From Candidatus Manganitrophaceae bacterium (GTDB lineage: Bacteria; Nitrospirota; Nitrospiria; SBBL01; JAADHI01), in contig DUAG01000043.1 in the NCBI GenBank assembly GCA_012960925.1, forward strand, positions 1-64,000: a stretch of 64,000 nucleotides of DNA. Direction: 5' to 3'. The translations under genes were made by a program, and so were the position numbers. Shown here piece after piece: positions 17,401 through 26,160 of this stretch (position 1 is its first letter; every line of letters begins with the position of its first letter). The notes under the pieces are model-generated. The model saw only the letters and a program-made list of their open reading frames with translations. It did not search any database and had not been told where the DNA came from.

Positions 17401-17751
17401 GCTGACTTTCCCGCTGAGGCGGCATTCTATTTTCTTGCCCCGAACTGGGACAAGGGTCCCATTGTCGTGAGTAAATTCCCGGCGAACGGGTGGGAGGGGG
17501 AAGTGGGTGGGATGTTAAAAAATACATTTACTCTCTTATTGAAGGGCATCCAGGAGGGCCGATTTTTTATTCTTCCCGGAAGCCATTGTGATTACTGTGA
17601 TCTGTCGACGATCTGCCGAATGAACCATCTTCAGTCAAAGCGGCGGGCCGTTCAGGACCCGCTGACGCAGGAGCATCAGGCACTTCGCACAGTAAAGATT
17701 TCGAAGAAAAAACCATCTAATCCTAAGTTGAAAATGGATAGATCCAGATGA
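14401..17751 (+). CDS. addB: AddB-like helicase-nuclease subunit
   Basis: 1116-residue protein of the AddB/RexB type, partner of the AddA helicase in double-strand-break end resection. The N-terminal helicase-like region lacks a clear Walker A motif (MQVFLGPFHPYLEDAF), as in inactivated helicase domains. The C-terminal RecB-type nuclease has the IDYKYKTGK motif (Asp954, Lys956) and four cysteines for the 4Fe-4S cluster: Cys786 in CPFQYF, then Cys1063, Cys1066 and Cys1072. This C-Xn-C-X2-C-X5-C pattern is characteristic of AddB. It overlaps addA by 4 bases. The role is well supported; Chi recognition details cannot be predicted. Confidence 0.9.
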   Translation: MQVFLGPFHPYLEDAFVDEVRRYKSSDRLVPLLVLVPSDAIRRRLKTLLVLDHGLDLINFQILTFHQLSRQLYEEQYGSSEPELREDLFLEESLRSLIRKDYAAGSPFSGLDEMEGGCAALWQTLRDLKDGLVSPDMVIQAVKEGHFGTGAIAELSPLLRLSLDFQEHCKTWSIRDYTDLDNMVMDQIPASRFLKKFHHIFHYGFYDLTQVQTEQFQSVARHYATTLFFPLLQGHPGWVFAQRFYDRSVQTLVSDPAQVTDLLQLQPDSGSICDHLFSEEVSEEFAEAQTTGASCTIISCSGERDETLTVAKEILRLVSDEGISFGDIGIVARNLSAYARPIMEIFTDHGIPVSSSAQEPVVRHPLAKAVLLLTGLSSKDYIRSEVIDLLSSPYLNTGEVCPEGIVPRPDLWESLTRRIGVTRGMDKWKRLKQFIEREERRGQGKDRDKGNNAERLVQYKQARCLWEVFTRLQQNLSDLPARAEWSDYAEHWKRLFKKYLNISAVEEQRTEGTKGSEWNKEDDICEVILDTLENLAALDAVISPISMQHFIETFTRWLERSSIAIADQNISGVSVMDAMAARGLHFKVLFLLGINEGIFPRTIREDAFLRDGHRRTMDATLGYKVGEKLAGYDEEKLLFSLLVGAAGERLYCLYQRSDEQGKPLAPSWYLDELRKGLGETGRVRERVIPRGLLEKREVVPFERADLHTPQELSLQLAMTSQDPGPLFVQLPLSQTLYVHGLQTLKILEDEELLCSYDGMVGPLPDHWKSVQKKGVSPTALEHYAECPFQYFGTKILGLRLLDRPEESAGLEPADTGELCHAILKQVYEALMAQVYFKKKSTDMDCRDIREVRDTIEGLSRKIFSKYEQDNPVSYPVVWEDLKERIVDLIEEVIQYDRSHLSQSGDAPIALEVKCEGRLEGVWPNIPDFIGEMDIQGRIDRIDYHEEKKRYRVIDYKYKTGKNQSTQDKNLMQAAVRGQRLQPPLYLLLAKRYAAEQEISKADFPAEAAFYFLAPNWDKGPIVVSKFPANGWEGEVGGMLKNTFTLLLKGIQEGRFFILPGSHCDYCDLSTICRMNHLQSKRRAVQDPLTQEHQALRTVKISKKKPSNPKLKMDRSR

Positions 17752-20700
17752 CGGTTCTATTAAGTGACCAGAACGAGCGCGACCTGGCCGCAACCACCTT
17801 TGATCAGAATGTTGTCGTCACGGCGGGTGCCGGGACGGGAAAGACCTCTCTCTTGGTCAACCGCCTCGTCCATCTCCTGATGCGGGAACCGGATCCGGTC
17901 AAGATCACAGAGGTGGTTGCCTTGACCTTTACGAACAAGGCGGCCAACGAGATGAAGATACGCCTCAGAGAAGAGATTGAATCGTACATCGATCTGAAAT
18001 TAGATTCTGAACCCGCCGATGAAATCGAGAAAAAAATACGAAGACAGGTTCATGACCTGATTAATCGCTACCACCTCTCAAAGGAGGAGATTGATGAAAG
18101 GGCGAGGAAGGCCCTGCGCCAACTGGAGCGAAGCAATATCGGGACGATCCACAGCTTCGCCGCGACCCTCCTCCGTTTGTATCCACTTGAGGCCGGGGTA
18201 GACCCCGGTTTCTGTGAGGGGGAAGAAGGGGCGCTTGAGAAATATTTTGAAGCGCAATGGGCCGACTGGCTGGAGGGAGAATTGTCCCTTCGTTCTTTGC
18301 GAAAGGAGAAATGGAAGAAGGCGCTTGGACGGTTCTCTCTGGAAGAGATTCATGATCTTTCCTTGGCCCTCTGCTCAGAGACTGTCCCGTTGAAACGTCT
18401 TGATGTGCTTCTTCATCAGGAAAAAATCTTGTCAACCGTACAAGACTGGTTGAGGCAGCTTGAAACGTTTGCGACTGACTTGGGCACACGGCACCCCGGT
18501 GGGCGGAACATTGAAGTGATGACGCGGGCGGCAGGAGAAATCATCCAAGAAGTCCGGGTTCATCAGAGGGTCAGGCCTGGCCGCTTGAAAGAAGCGCAGG
18601 AATGCATCACATCCGGGAAAAGCGTATCGGCGGTTAAGGGCTGGGAAGAAGAGGACGTTGAACAGGCCAAAATATTGCATCGGGTGGCCGGTCGGCTTCT
18701 TCAGATTGACCGAAACCAGATGTCTCTTCTCCACGAACTGCTTGTCCCTTTTGTCGCGCCCTTCCGAGATCGTTTTCTCAAGACCGGGGCGATCTCCTTT
18801 GATGGACTCTTGGTGAGGGCAAGAAACCTGATCCGTGATCGTCCATCGGTTCGTGAAGAATTAAAGAGGCGGTATCGGGCCATCCTGATCGATGAGTTTC
18901 AGGATACCGACCCGGTACAGTATGAGATTCTTCTCTTTCTCTCTGAAGTGCCGGGACGAAGATCTAAGGACTGGCGGAAGGTATCCCTTGAAGTCGGGAA
19001 GATCTTTGTCGTGGGCGACCCCAAACAATCGATCTATGGCTTTCGGCGGGCCGATATCGAGGCCTATCTCCACGTTGTTCAGGATCTCATCGAAGCCCAG
19101 GGCGGAATTCACCTCAGGTTGACGACGAACTTCCGAAGCCATGCAAAGATTTTGAATGTGGTAAATGGCGTATTTGGGCAGCTTATTGTCCAGAAAAGAG
19201 GTTTTCAGCCGTCCTATGTCGGGATAAGGCCACCGGAGAGAACGGAGGCAGAATCTCAGACGGAATCAACGCGCTACCCCTTTAGAACGGTTGCGCTGCG
19301 TTGTGTGCGAAGCGAAGATGAGAAGATGAATGCTGATCAGGCAAGGCGATTGGAGGGGGAGGCCATTGCCCGCTGGCTTTCCGAGGAGATCCTTGGCAAG
19401 GCCGTCTTTTTTAACAAGAAGGCGGAACCGGTAACCGTTCAGAGGAAGGATGTGGCAATCCTGATGCGAACCCTGACCCATGTCCATGAAGTTCTGGAAC
19501 CCTTGAAAAGAAGGGGTATCCGATACGTGGTGGAAGGAGAGAAGCGTTTCTTCGCATGCCAGGAGGTCGTCGATGCCATCAACCTGCTGAGGGCAATTTC
19601 AAACCCGGACGACACCATCGCCCTGGTTGGAGTCCTCCGTTCAGCGATGGGAGGTTTCAGTGACGCCGAGATCTATGCGCTGTGCCGGAAGAATCTTTTG
19701 GACTATCGCGTGCACTTAGAAACCAAAGAAATCGATGAGATATTTTCGGAATTGGGGAAAATCGGTTCCATCGTCAAAGAGTTTTATGCCTGCCTTCATC
19801 GCCTGCATCATGCAACTCAAAAGCTTCCTGTCGGAGAGGCCGTGGCCCGTATTTTTGAAGAGACGGCGATCACGATTCTGGCGGCGCAATCCCTTCATGG
19901 GGAGCAGGCGGTGGCAAACCTCGAAAAGATCAGGCGGGTGACTGAAAGATTAGGGGAGGACGGAAAGGTGACGTTTAGACAGGTCATTGCCGAGCTGGAG
20001 CGATCGGTCACAGAGATGAAGGAAGAAGGAGAAAGCCCACTGGCAGAGGAAGCTGTTGATGCAGTTAAAATTTTTAGCGTACACAAGGCCAAGGGCCTGG
20101 AGTTTCCTGTTGTGATTCTGGCGGGTTGTCACAGCTCCGGAAACCGGGGAAGAGGCGATCATATCAAGGTCCTTCATGACTGGTTTAGCAACCTGGTCGG
20201 GCTTCAGGTCGGGGAGACCTGGGATCTGTGCGGGATCTACATTGCGGAGAAAGAGCGACTCCGTGAAGCCGAAGAACAAAAACGGGTACTCTACGTCGCC
20301 ATGACCCGTGCCCGTGAACACCTGATGATCTTCTGCGCGCCCACCGGGCGGGGTGAAAACGGGAGTTTCCTCATGATGTTGTCTGAGGCCATGGGAGATC
20401 TCACCGCGGGAGAGGGTTCGGAAAGCATTGCGGTTGGCGAAGGAAGGATTGACACGCATATTGTTAAAGCAGGACTGGCGCCAAGGGCCGCAAACGCAAC
20501 ACGGTCAGGCGAAATCAGTGCTCCCGTCCAGGTCGATTGGAAGGATTATGCGGAACAATGGACTGCACGGATGCAGCGATACGATGAAACTCTCAAGCGG
20601 CCCATCTTTGTCACGCCGACTTCACGGAAGCAGAACGAGAGGACCTTGGCGGAGAGCGTGTCGGAAAAGAGAGGGAAGTCCTTGCCTGGAGATGCGGTGC

Positions 20701-21173
20701 GGGTTGGGCAGTTGGCGCATCGATTTCTTCAGGACTGGGACTTCTCGTCCAATCCAGAATCTTTTCGAAAAGCACTCACCCCCTTTCTCCGCAATCGTTT
20801 AGGGGCTGTTTCTGAACAAAACCGCCTTGCGATTCGACGCGATCTGGAAGAAATCTTCAAGGTCTTCCTAAAATCAAGCCCATATGAAACCATTCGTCAT
20901 GCAAAGATCCTGGGCCGTGAGATTCCCTTCCTGATCTCATGGGAGGGTCAGATCATAGAGGGGGTGATCGATATAATCTATGAAAAGGACGGGAAACTTT
21001 ATGTCGCCGATTATAAAACCGACCGGGTCAGAAAAGAAGAGATGAAGCAGTCGGCAGAGGGCTATCGTCAGCAGATCCTAATCTATTCCGAGGCCGTCCG
21101 GCGGAGTCTTCAAAGAGAGGTCTCCGGGACCCGCTTGATTTTCCTGAGAATTGGGGAAGCGATTGACCTCTGA
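17748..21173 (+). CDS. addA: AddA-like UvrD-family helicase-nuclease
   Basis: 1141-residue superfamily 1A helicase with a C-terminal nuclease, matching AddA (RecBCD-like recombination and repair). Walker A TAGAGTGKT is at residues 25-33, Walker B is in ILIDEFQDTDPVQ, followed by VGDPKQSIYGFRRAD (motif III) and the motif V/VI region VHKAKGLEFPVV and LYVAMTRARE. The C-terminal nuclease contains YVADYKTDRV. Length is within the AddA range. It is coupled to addB upstream (4-base overlap), and its stop overlaps the start of the CysZ-like gene by one base. Confidence 0.93.
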   Translation: MTVLLSDQNERDLAATTFDQNVVVTAGAGTGKTSLLVNRLVHLLMREPDPVKITEVVALTFTNKAANEMKIRLREEIESYIDLKLDSEPADEIEKKIRRQVHDLINRYHLSKEEIDERARKALRQLERSNIGTIHSFAATLLRLYPLEAGVDPGFCEGEEGALEKYFEAQWADWLEGELSLRSLRKEKWKKALGRFSLEEIHDLSLALCSETVPLKRLDVLLHQEKILSTVQDWLRQLETFATDLGTRHPGGRNIEVMTRAAGEIIQEVRVHQRVRPGRLKEAQECITSGKSVSAVKGWEEEDVEQAKILHRVAGRLLQIDRNQMSLLHELLVPFVAPFRDRFLKTGAISFDGLLVRARNLIRDRPSVREELKRRYRAILIDEFQDTDPVQYEILLFLSEVPGRRSKDWRKVSLEVGKIFVVGDPKQSIYGFRRADIEAYLHVVQDLIEAQGGIHLRLTTNFRSHAKILNVVNGVFGQLIVQKRGFQPSYVGIRPPERTEAESQTESTRYPFRTVALRCVRSEDEKMNADQARRLEGEAIARWLSEEILGKAVFFNKKAEPVTVQRKDVAILMRTLTHVHEVLEPLKRRGIRYVVEGEKRFFACQEVVDAINLLRAISNPDDTIALVGVLRSAMGGFSDAEIYALCRKNLLDYRVHLETKEIDEIFSELGKIGSIVKEFYACLHRLHHATQKLPVGEAVARIFEETAITILAAQSLHGEQAVANLEKIRRVTERLGEDGKVTFRQVIAELERSVTEMKEEGESPLAEEAVDAVKIFSVHKAKGLEFPVVILAGCHSSGNRGRGDHIKVLHDWFSNLVGLQVGETWDLCGIYIAEKERLREAEEQKRVLYVAMTRAREHLMIFCAPTGRGENGSFLMMLSEAMGDLTAGEGSESIAVGEGRIDTHIVKAGLAPRAANATRSGEISAPVQVDWKDYAEQWTARMQRYDETLKRPIFVTPTSRKQNERTLAESVSEKRGKSLPGDAVRVGQLAHRFLQDWDFSSNPESFRKALTPFLRNRLGAVSEQNRLAIRRDLEEIFKVFLKSSPYETIRHAKILGREIPFLISWEGQIIEGVIDIIYEKDGKLYVADYKTDRVRKEEMKQSAEGYRQQILIYSEAVRRSLQREVSGTRLIFLRIGEAIDL

Positions 21174-21898
21174 TGAAAGATAATCCCTTGAGAGGTGCAG
21201 AATACCTGCTGCGTGGTTTGGTTCTCATCCGGCAGTCTGGGCTCCGCCGATATGTACTCATCCCGCTTGCGATCAACGCCGCTCTCTTCTCCTTGATCAT
21301 CTGGTTTGTGGCCGGACAGTTTGACCGTCTGATCACATGGTTGCTGCCGACATGGCTCGACTGGCTGGAATGGTTTCTCTGGCCGCTGTTTGCTGTAAGC
21401 GCGTCGATCCTGATTTTCTTCACTTTTATTCATCTGGTTCATTTTATTGGGGCACCCTTTAATGGTCTGCTTTCTGAAGCAGCGGAGGCTCATCTTAAAG
21501 GAGGTCCCGCGAAGGAGGAAATGGGGTGGAAGAGAATGATGGCCAACCTTTGGCCCATTCTCCTCTCGGAATTCAGAAAAACAACCTACTTCATCTCGCG
21601 AGCCATCCCGATCCTGCTCCTCTTCTTCATCCCCATGGTCAATGTTCTTGCTCCCTTTGTCTGGATCGGGTTCAGCGCCTGGATGCTGGCCCTGGAATAT
21701 TCCGACTACCCGATGGGGAATCATGGGATACTGTTCTCAAAACAATGGCCGATCCTTAAGGAGAAGCGGCTTATGGTTCTGGGTTTTGGCGGTGCAACCC
21801 TCCTGCTTCTGATGATTCCTTTTTTGAATTCCTTTGCGATGCCGATGGCCGTAGCAGGCGCGACCGCCATGTGGGTAGAGCAGTTCGCAAAGGAATGA
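21173..21898 (+). CDS. EI24/CysZ-like membrane protein
   Basis: 241-residue integral membrane protein of the EI24/CysZ family. The N-terminus (NPLRGAEYLLRGLVLIRQSGLRRYVLIPLAINA) is characteristic. Hydrophobic segments lie around residues 37-55, 70-95, 140-180 and 200-225. CysZ imports sulfate in E. coli, but many family members are untested. A DYPMGNHG segment typical of the family occurs in the C-terminal half. The start overlaps the addA stop by one base, suggesting cotranscription without an obvious functional link. Confidence 0.85.
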   Translation: MKDNPLRGAEYLLRGLVLIRQSGLRRYVLIPLAINAALFSLIIWFVAGQFDRLITWLLPTWLDWLEWFLWPLFAVSASILIFFTFIHLVHFIGAPFNGLLSEAAEAHLKGGPAKEEMGWKRMMANLWPILLSEFRKTTYFISRAIPILLLFFIPMVNVLAPFVWIGFSAWMLALEYSDYPMGNHGILFSKQWPILKEKRLMVLGFGGATLLLLMIPFLNSFAMPMAVAGATAMWVEQFAKE

Positions 21899-22080
21899 TA
21901 TTGGCCGATTCGAATAAATATTTTCATCTGAAATTCCTTGTGTTAATCTGGGTCTGTGCCGATTTAGGTTCGAAGGGTGTCTGCGCATAGTGTTGAAGAA
22001 CCTCGCCTCATAGCGGCAAGGATTGCGCTTGTTATGTATGTTCAAAGAGATTTTTAATTTTTGATGAAGGAGAAATAAAA

Positions 22081-22176
22081 ATGGGACAAAAAGACAAAGG
22101 TAAAAAAGAAAAACAAACGAAGCCTAAAATGACACTCAAGGAAAAAAGAAAAGCAAAAAAAGAAAAGAAGGTTTAA
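22081..22176 (+). CDS. Tiny lysine-rich protein, 31 residues
   Basis: A 31-codon frame with a good ribosome-binding site (GAAGGAG 9 bases before the ATG). It encodes MGQKDKGKKEKQTKPKM followed by a further Lys-rich repeat, about half of all residues being Lys. The composition suggests a basic, disordered nucleic-acid-binding peptide. Codon use looks normal. It precedes the VF530 DNA-binding-protein gene by 47 bases. No family is recognised and such short frames can be false, but the ribosome-binding site is convincing. The preceding 21899-22080 gap holds nothing recognised. Confidence 0.55.
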   Translation: MGQKDKGKKEKQTKPKMTLKEKRKAKKEKKV

Positions 22177-22223
22177 TAAGGGTATCGTCCACATGTACCT
22201 AAAAGAATAACAACATCGAATTT

Positions 22224-22454
22224 ATGAGTGAGCCACAAGCCAATAACCCTCTCCACGGCATTACCCTGGAGCAGATCGTGAATAGCTTGGTTGCGCATTA
22301 TGGATGGAGCGCCTTAGGCAAGCGGATCAACATCCGCTGTTTCAACAGCGATCCGTCCTTGAAGTCCAGCCTGAAATTCCTGCGAAAGACACCCTGGGCC
22401 AGAAAAAAAGTCGAGAACTTATACCTTGCCGTTCAGAAAAATAACGGCCGGTAA
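22224..22454 (+). CDS. VF530-family (DUF2132) DNA-binding protein
   Basis: 76-residue protein whose [21 protein letters not shown] start, the [22 protein letters not shown] centre and the YLAVQ end are diagnostic of the VF530/DUF2132 family. The structure of the Vibrio member is known to be small and helical with DNA-binding ability. It lacks a good ribosome-binding site. It lies between the lysine-rich peptide and a DUF1643-like gene. Confidence 0.9.
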   Translation: MSEPQANNPLHGITLEQIVNSLVAHYGWSALGKRINIRCFNSDPSLKSSLKFLRKTPWARKKVENLYLAVQKNNGR

Positions 22455-22486
22455 TCTTGTCTATAGTTGCATAGGACGATTGACAG

Positions 22487-23212
22487 ATGATTGAATTCAT
22501 ACCTGCACGAATACTCAAGAAAGATTTCGATATCTTCGGGCACTTCTACTCAGTCACCCTGAGATCAGGAGATAAGATTGACTGTAGAAGCGTTCTTGAA
22601 ATTGTGACAAAGAAACGAAAAAAAAATGGGATAGACTCAATATTAAAACAAGCGCCCGATGCAATATTTATCATGATGAATCCGGGGTCATCCATCCCCC
22701 TAGAACCGATCAATAACGCCATTTCTGAGGCGGGGATAAATCGGCTTGCCATCTCCCTTGTGCCAACAAGGCCAGACACCACGCAGTATCAAGTCATGAG
22801 AGTAATGCATTATTGTGGCTGGGATCATGTAAGGGTATTAAATATTTCCGATATGAGAGACCCTAAAAGTGGAAATTTTATTACGCGATATAGAAAAGTC
22901 GAGGAAAGTACAGGATTCCAGGCCCACTCTATTTTTTCAGGTGAGAGAAGGGATGAACTGAGAGGCAAGTTGCTTAGAAAGCCGGAGGCACCCATTGTCT
23001 ATGCCTGGGGTGTCAGCGCGGACTTGGACCCACTTATTCAAAGGTGTTTAACTCGGATATCAGGCATGCCCGACAGGTCGGATTTTGCCGGACTTCTTAA
23101 GCCAGGAACGGATAATAAGTATTTCCATCCATTGCCAACCCTCCAAAAAGACAAAATGAAGTGGGTGAACAATATACTTGAAAAAATGAAACCCGAACAA
23201 GCAAGGGCTTGA
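22487..23212 (+). CDS. DUF1643-like protein
   Basis: 241 residues. The pattern FIMMNPGSS, then VRVLNISDMRDP, then VYAWGVSADLDP and a C-terminal YFHPLPTLQKDKMKWV matches the layout of DUF1643 and related proteins (ILLNPS, NLF, WG motif, HPL). These are small cytosolic proteins of unknown function often found near mobile or phage genes. No ribosome-binding site is obvious upstream. The family link rests on motif order only, so it is moderate. Confidence 0.65.
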   Translation: MIEFIPARILKKDFDIFGHFYSVTLRSGDKIDCRSVLEIVTKKRKKNGIDSILKQAPDAIFIMMNPGSSIPLEPINNAISEAGINRLAISLVPTRPDTTQYQVMRVMHYCGWDHVRVLNISDMRDPKSGNFITRYRKVEESTGFQAHSIFSGERRDELRGKLLRKPEAPIVYAWGVSADLDPLIQRCLTRISGMPDRSDFAGLLKPGTDNKYFHPLPTLQKDKMKWVNNILEKMKPEQARA

Positions 23213-23338
23213 CCCGAACGATCAGGGGTATTCTTTTTTGGAGGATGACTGGAAAAGAAATTAGCGATTTGTTAATCTTGAGTGGTAGAACAATCGCTGC
23301 CAAAGATTATTGCCCACTCCAACAAGGAGGTGATCACC

Positions 23339-23791
23339 ATGCCGATTCAAACGATATTGGTTCCAACCGATTTTTCCGAGTTAGCAACCGAGGCGGTCGA
23401 CTTCGCATTTTTAATGGGCGAACAAATGAAGTTAAGTATGATTTTTCTATATGTGGATGAATGGCCCGATCATTCAGACCCGATGGCGCCCCTCCATAAC
23501 GAGTATGGCATCTACAAGAAAAATGATGCGAGCGCGTTATTAAATGACTTGGTTCAAAGGGCGAAAGATCGGGGTCTGAAAGGAAGTAAGGAGTTGGTCG
23601 ACGGAGTCCCGTCTGTCGAGATCATCCGGACGGCCAAAAAACGAAAGACCGACCTTATTGTAATAGGAACACACGGAAGAACCGGCGTTACGCATATCAT
23701 GATTGGCCGTCAGGCGGACCAGGTGATCCGGGAATCCCCTTGCCCCGTCGTCACAGTGAAGAGCACGAAACACGAATATCCGTCGGCTTAA
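23339..23791 (+). CDS. Universal stress protein (UspA family), copy 1
   Basis: 150-residue UspA-fold protein. The start is the ATG after AAGGAGGTGATC, a near-perfect ribosome-binding site; upstream in-frame codons are not needed. Features: TILVPTDFSE at the N-terminus, VDGVPSVEIIRTA, and the ATP-binding signature GTHGRTGVTHIMIGRQADQVIRESPCPVVTV (the G-x2-G-x9-G-S/T type, residues about 112-140). A closely related second copy is encoded at 60787-61239. Stress-inducible nucleotide-binding role by family. It converges with the GIY-YIG gene on the opposite strand, only 20 bases away. Confidence 0.93.
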   Translation: MPIQTILVPTDFSELATEAVDFAFLMGEQMKLSMIFLYVDEWPDHSDPMAPLHNEYGIYKKNDASALLNDLVQRAKDRGLKGSKELVDGVPSVEIIRTAKKRKTDLIVIGTHGRTGVTHIMIGRQADQVIRESPCPVVTVKSTKHEYPSA

Positions 23792-23811
23792 GAAGAAAGA
23801 GGGACAAAGGC

Positions 23812-24054
23812 TCAAGCTAAAATCATGGCCAGTTTCTCGGTGCGCGTCTTTGCCTTGATCTCCAATTCCCTTTTTGCCGCAGCCGACCGACTTTTACAGG
23901 GTTCTTTATAAACAAGCCGGAATGGCCCGCGACCCTTCGTAAATCGCGCCCCTCTGCCCGTTTCGTGTTCTGAGATTCTCCGCAACAGGTCCGTCGTGAT
24001 GCCCGTGTAGAGTTTCCCATCGGCACATTCCAGGATGTACACTGTCCAAGTCAT
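23812..24054 (-). CDS. GIY-YIG domain endonuclease (YhbQ-like)
   Basis: 80-residue single-domain GIY-YIG protein. TVYILECADGKLYTGITTDLLRRISEH contains the paired VYI...YTG motif, and the catalytic Arg follows in DLLRRI. Later residues KGRGPFRLVYKE and AAAKRELEIK complete the UvrC-like domain. Stand-alone proteins of this class (YhbQ) act on branched or damaged DNA. Starts: the ATG at 24054 fits the family, while an ATG at 24087 would add 11 residues with no family support; neither has a well-spaced ribosome-binding site. It lies at the downstream end of the minus-strand run. Confidence 0.85.
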   Translation of the reverse strand: MTWTVYILECADGKLYTGITTDLLRRISEHETGRGARFTKGRGPFRLVYKEPCKSRSAAAKRELEIKAKTRTEKLAMILA

Positions 24055-24110
24055 ATTTTTACGTTTTTCCTGCTCCTCGGATCGCATAATTATTTTTCTA
24101 GAAATAGATC

Positions 24111-25385
24111 TCAGAGGAGTTTGGTCTCTTCTTCCCCCGCTTCAGGGAGTTCGAGCAGGGGGATGGATTGGATGGCATTCCCGGCGATTCCTTTTACGGA
24201 ATTGTACATGTGGTTTGTGTTGAGCAGGACTTTTTGGATTTGTTTTTCTCTTTTCTTCCAGATGCCCATCATCGCTCTTTTTTCTGACTCCAGATCTGTT
24301 TGCAGTTGATTGAAGCCCTCAACGATGGCTTCAATCTGGAGCCTGAATTCGTTGCCGGTCAGAAAGTCGTAAAGCATCCCCATCTTGTCGCCCTTATTAT
24401 CCTGGATTGCGATGGCCTGACTCACACGAATAATCGACTCTCGGAGTGCGACACAGAGGCCTTTAAATTCCATAAAGGTACAAATCCAGATGCCTTCTTT
24501 AATCCCCATTCTTTCCATGTCCGTCGGCATCGACTCGGTCACCAATACGCCGATATCGGCATTTTTCTCGCGAATATCTTTTTTGAATTTCTCGATCCAG
24601 CCCGGCTGAAAACCCTTCGTCCGTTTGCTTTCATAGTAGATGGTTCCACAGTTTTGCCGGGTTCTTGTATGGATTCGTTGAAGACAGTCCGCGCCCCTTG
24701 CGCCTTTTTTTATTTCCTCTATCGTGTCCATAGGGAATTGTCCAGCAAGCCATTCCTCAATGGCCAGCTCCTGTACTTCACCCTGTGTCTGCATGGAACC
24801 CTGCTCAGCTTGTCTTTGGGCCGCTTTTAATTTCTCATTCAATTGGCGAATGACCTTCTCTCTTTCAGCAAGTTTTAAGAGAGATTTTTCTCCTTCAATT
24901 TTTATAATCTTATCTCTTTCTTCAGATATTTTTTCATTCAGGCGTTTTTCTGATTCTGCTTCGATAGACTCCTTGAGCTCATTTTTCTCTCTTTTCAATC
25001 GTTCTATGTCTGACTTGGCTTTGTTAAATTCCTTGAGTTGGGACGATTTTTCATTGAGCTCTTCGTGCAGCGATTTCAGTTGATGTGATTGTTCTTCGGC
25101 CAAGTCCGCCTTGATTGTTGTTTTTAATCGCTTCTCCTCTGCCCTTATGCCCTGTTTTATTTTTTCCGCGACAATAAGATCCTGCTTCTCCCTTGCTTGC
25201 GCAAGTTTTTGGCGTTCCTCATTCATTGAAGTGAGTTGGTTCTGATAGTTGTTTCTTTCTTTCGCCAATTCCTCCCGATACTTCCTTTTGAGGGCTTCAT
25301 CGACCTGATGATATAAAATATCGTTTACATCAATCTCTTCGCCACAATTCGGGCAACTTATTTTATTGGCTGTTTGTTTCATCAT
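24111..25385 (-). CDS. DUF2130 coiled-coil protein
   Basis: 424 residues. The N-terminus has a zinc-ribbon-like CPNCGEEIDVND motif, residues about 30-210 form a long charged coiled coil (repeated Glu/Lys heptads), and the C-terminal half (EEWLAGQFPMDTIEEIKKGARGADC, then GTIYYESKRTKGFQPGWI and LVTESMP) is the DUF2130 domain. That domain resembles restriction-endonuclease-like folds, with the E-S-K segment as a candidate active-site motif; this is an inference. It lies downstream of the secDF and DUF4388 genes on the same strand and has no assigned role. Confidence 0.88.
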   Translation of the reverse strand: MMKQTANKISCPNCGEEIDVNDILYHQVDEALKRKYREELAKERNNYQNQLTSMNEERQKLAQAREKQDLIVAEKIKQGIRAEEKRLKTTIKADLAEEQSHQLKSLHEELNEKSSQLKEFNKAKSDIERLKREKNELKESIEAESEKRLNEKISEERDKIIKIEGEKSLLKLAEREKVIRQLNEKLKAAQRQAEQGSMQTQGEVQELAIEEWLAGQFPMDTIEEIKKGARGADCLQRIHTRTRQNCGTIYYESKRTKGFQPGWIEKFKKDIREKNADIGVLVTESMPTDMERMGIKEGIWICTFMEFKGLCVALRESIIRVSQAIAIQDNKGDKMGMLYDFLTGNEFRLQIEAIVEGFNQLQTDLESEKRAMMGIWKKREKQIQKVLLNTNHMYNSVKGIAGNAIQSIPLLELPEAGEEETKLL

Positions 25386-25509
25386 TCAGGTTCCTTCTGG
25401 ACTGAGAGGCAATACAGGTATTCTTGGTCGCTTCGACCTTCCTCACGTTTTGCCCGGAAGGGATGGGTCTCGCGAAGCAAAAGAGAGGCATGTTGAAGAG
25501 TGATAGTTT

Positions 25510-26159
25510 TTATCCTAAGGAAGAAGACATTTCGGGAGAACCGGGCTTTACCGCGATGAGGATTTGGATTGTCAGAAGAGAGTAAAGAAATTGGGTGGAT
25601 TCCAGTGAGTTCATCTCTGACGGGATGAGGGCTTGGTCTAAAGTCCGTTTCCCGTCTGCGAGTTGAATCAGTTCCTGCATGACGGGTGAGAGTGGTATCT
25701 TTTTGGACAGCCGTGGGAGATCTCCAGAGGTTTCTATGATGGTGTTCGGAGAGGGCCTTCCGTAAACTTGTATTCTCCATTGATCCAGGTAAAGAGGCTC
25801 AGAATGATTTCCTTGGCCTGTAAGATCACGCCCTCAAAGAGATCTTTTGGTTCAATGAAGCCTTCTTCCACGAGAATGGTTCCCTGTCGCTTTCCTGTCT
25901 TCTTCAGGAGTTCAACCGATCGTTCGTATTCCTTGTACCGGATTTTCCCGGTTTTTAACAGGACCTCGCCAAGCCGGTCATCCGGATACAGGGAGACCGC
26001 GAAGATGATCTCGCCATTTTTAAAATAAATCGACTTATTGAGGTCATTCCGGAAAAGATTAAGTACCCCGGTTTTTTCATTTTGCCAGATGGTCTGAAGT
26101 GTTTTTGGAAATCGTATGTCCTGAAGGGAGCCGGTTGGCGTAAAGAAATCTTCTGTCAT
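25510..26159 (-). pseudogene. DUF4388-type protein, frameshifted
   Basis: From the start at 26159 the frame encodes a PatA/DUF4388-like domain (GSLQDIRFPKTLQTIWQNEKTGVLNL, FKNGEIIFAVS, DDRLGEVLLKTGKI, EEGFIEPKDLFEG) up to EYKFTEGPL and then stops at 25734. In the next frame the protein resumes with NTIIETSGDLPRLSKKI and PVMQELIQLADGKRTLDQAL and ends at 25510. One lost base within the CTCTCCG region explains it, so a full product of about 216 residues is broken by a deletion or sequencing error. It follows secF by one base, implying the same operon. DUF4388 proteins occur in gliding and signalling contexts; function unknown. Confidence 0.8.
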
Positions 26160-26160
26160 T

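Noticed and set aside
25382-25780. 132-residue minus-strand frame between the DUF2130 and DUF4388 genes
   Set aside because: Composition is unlike a protein, and another frame continues the DUF4388 domain across the same sequence.
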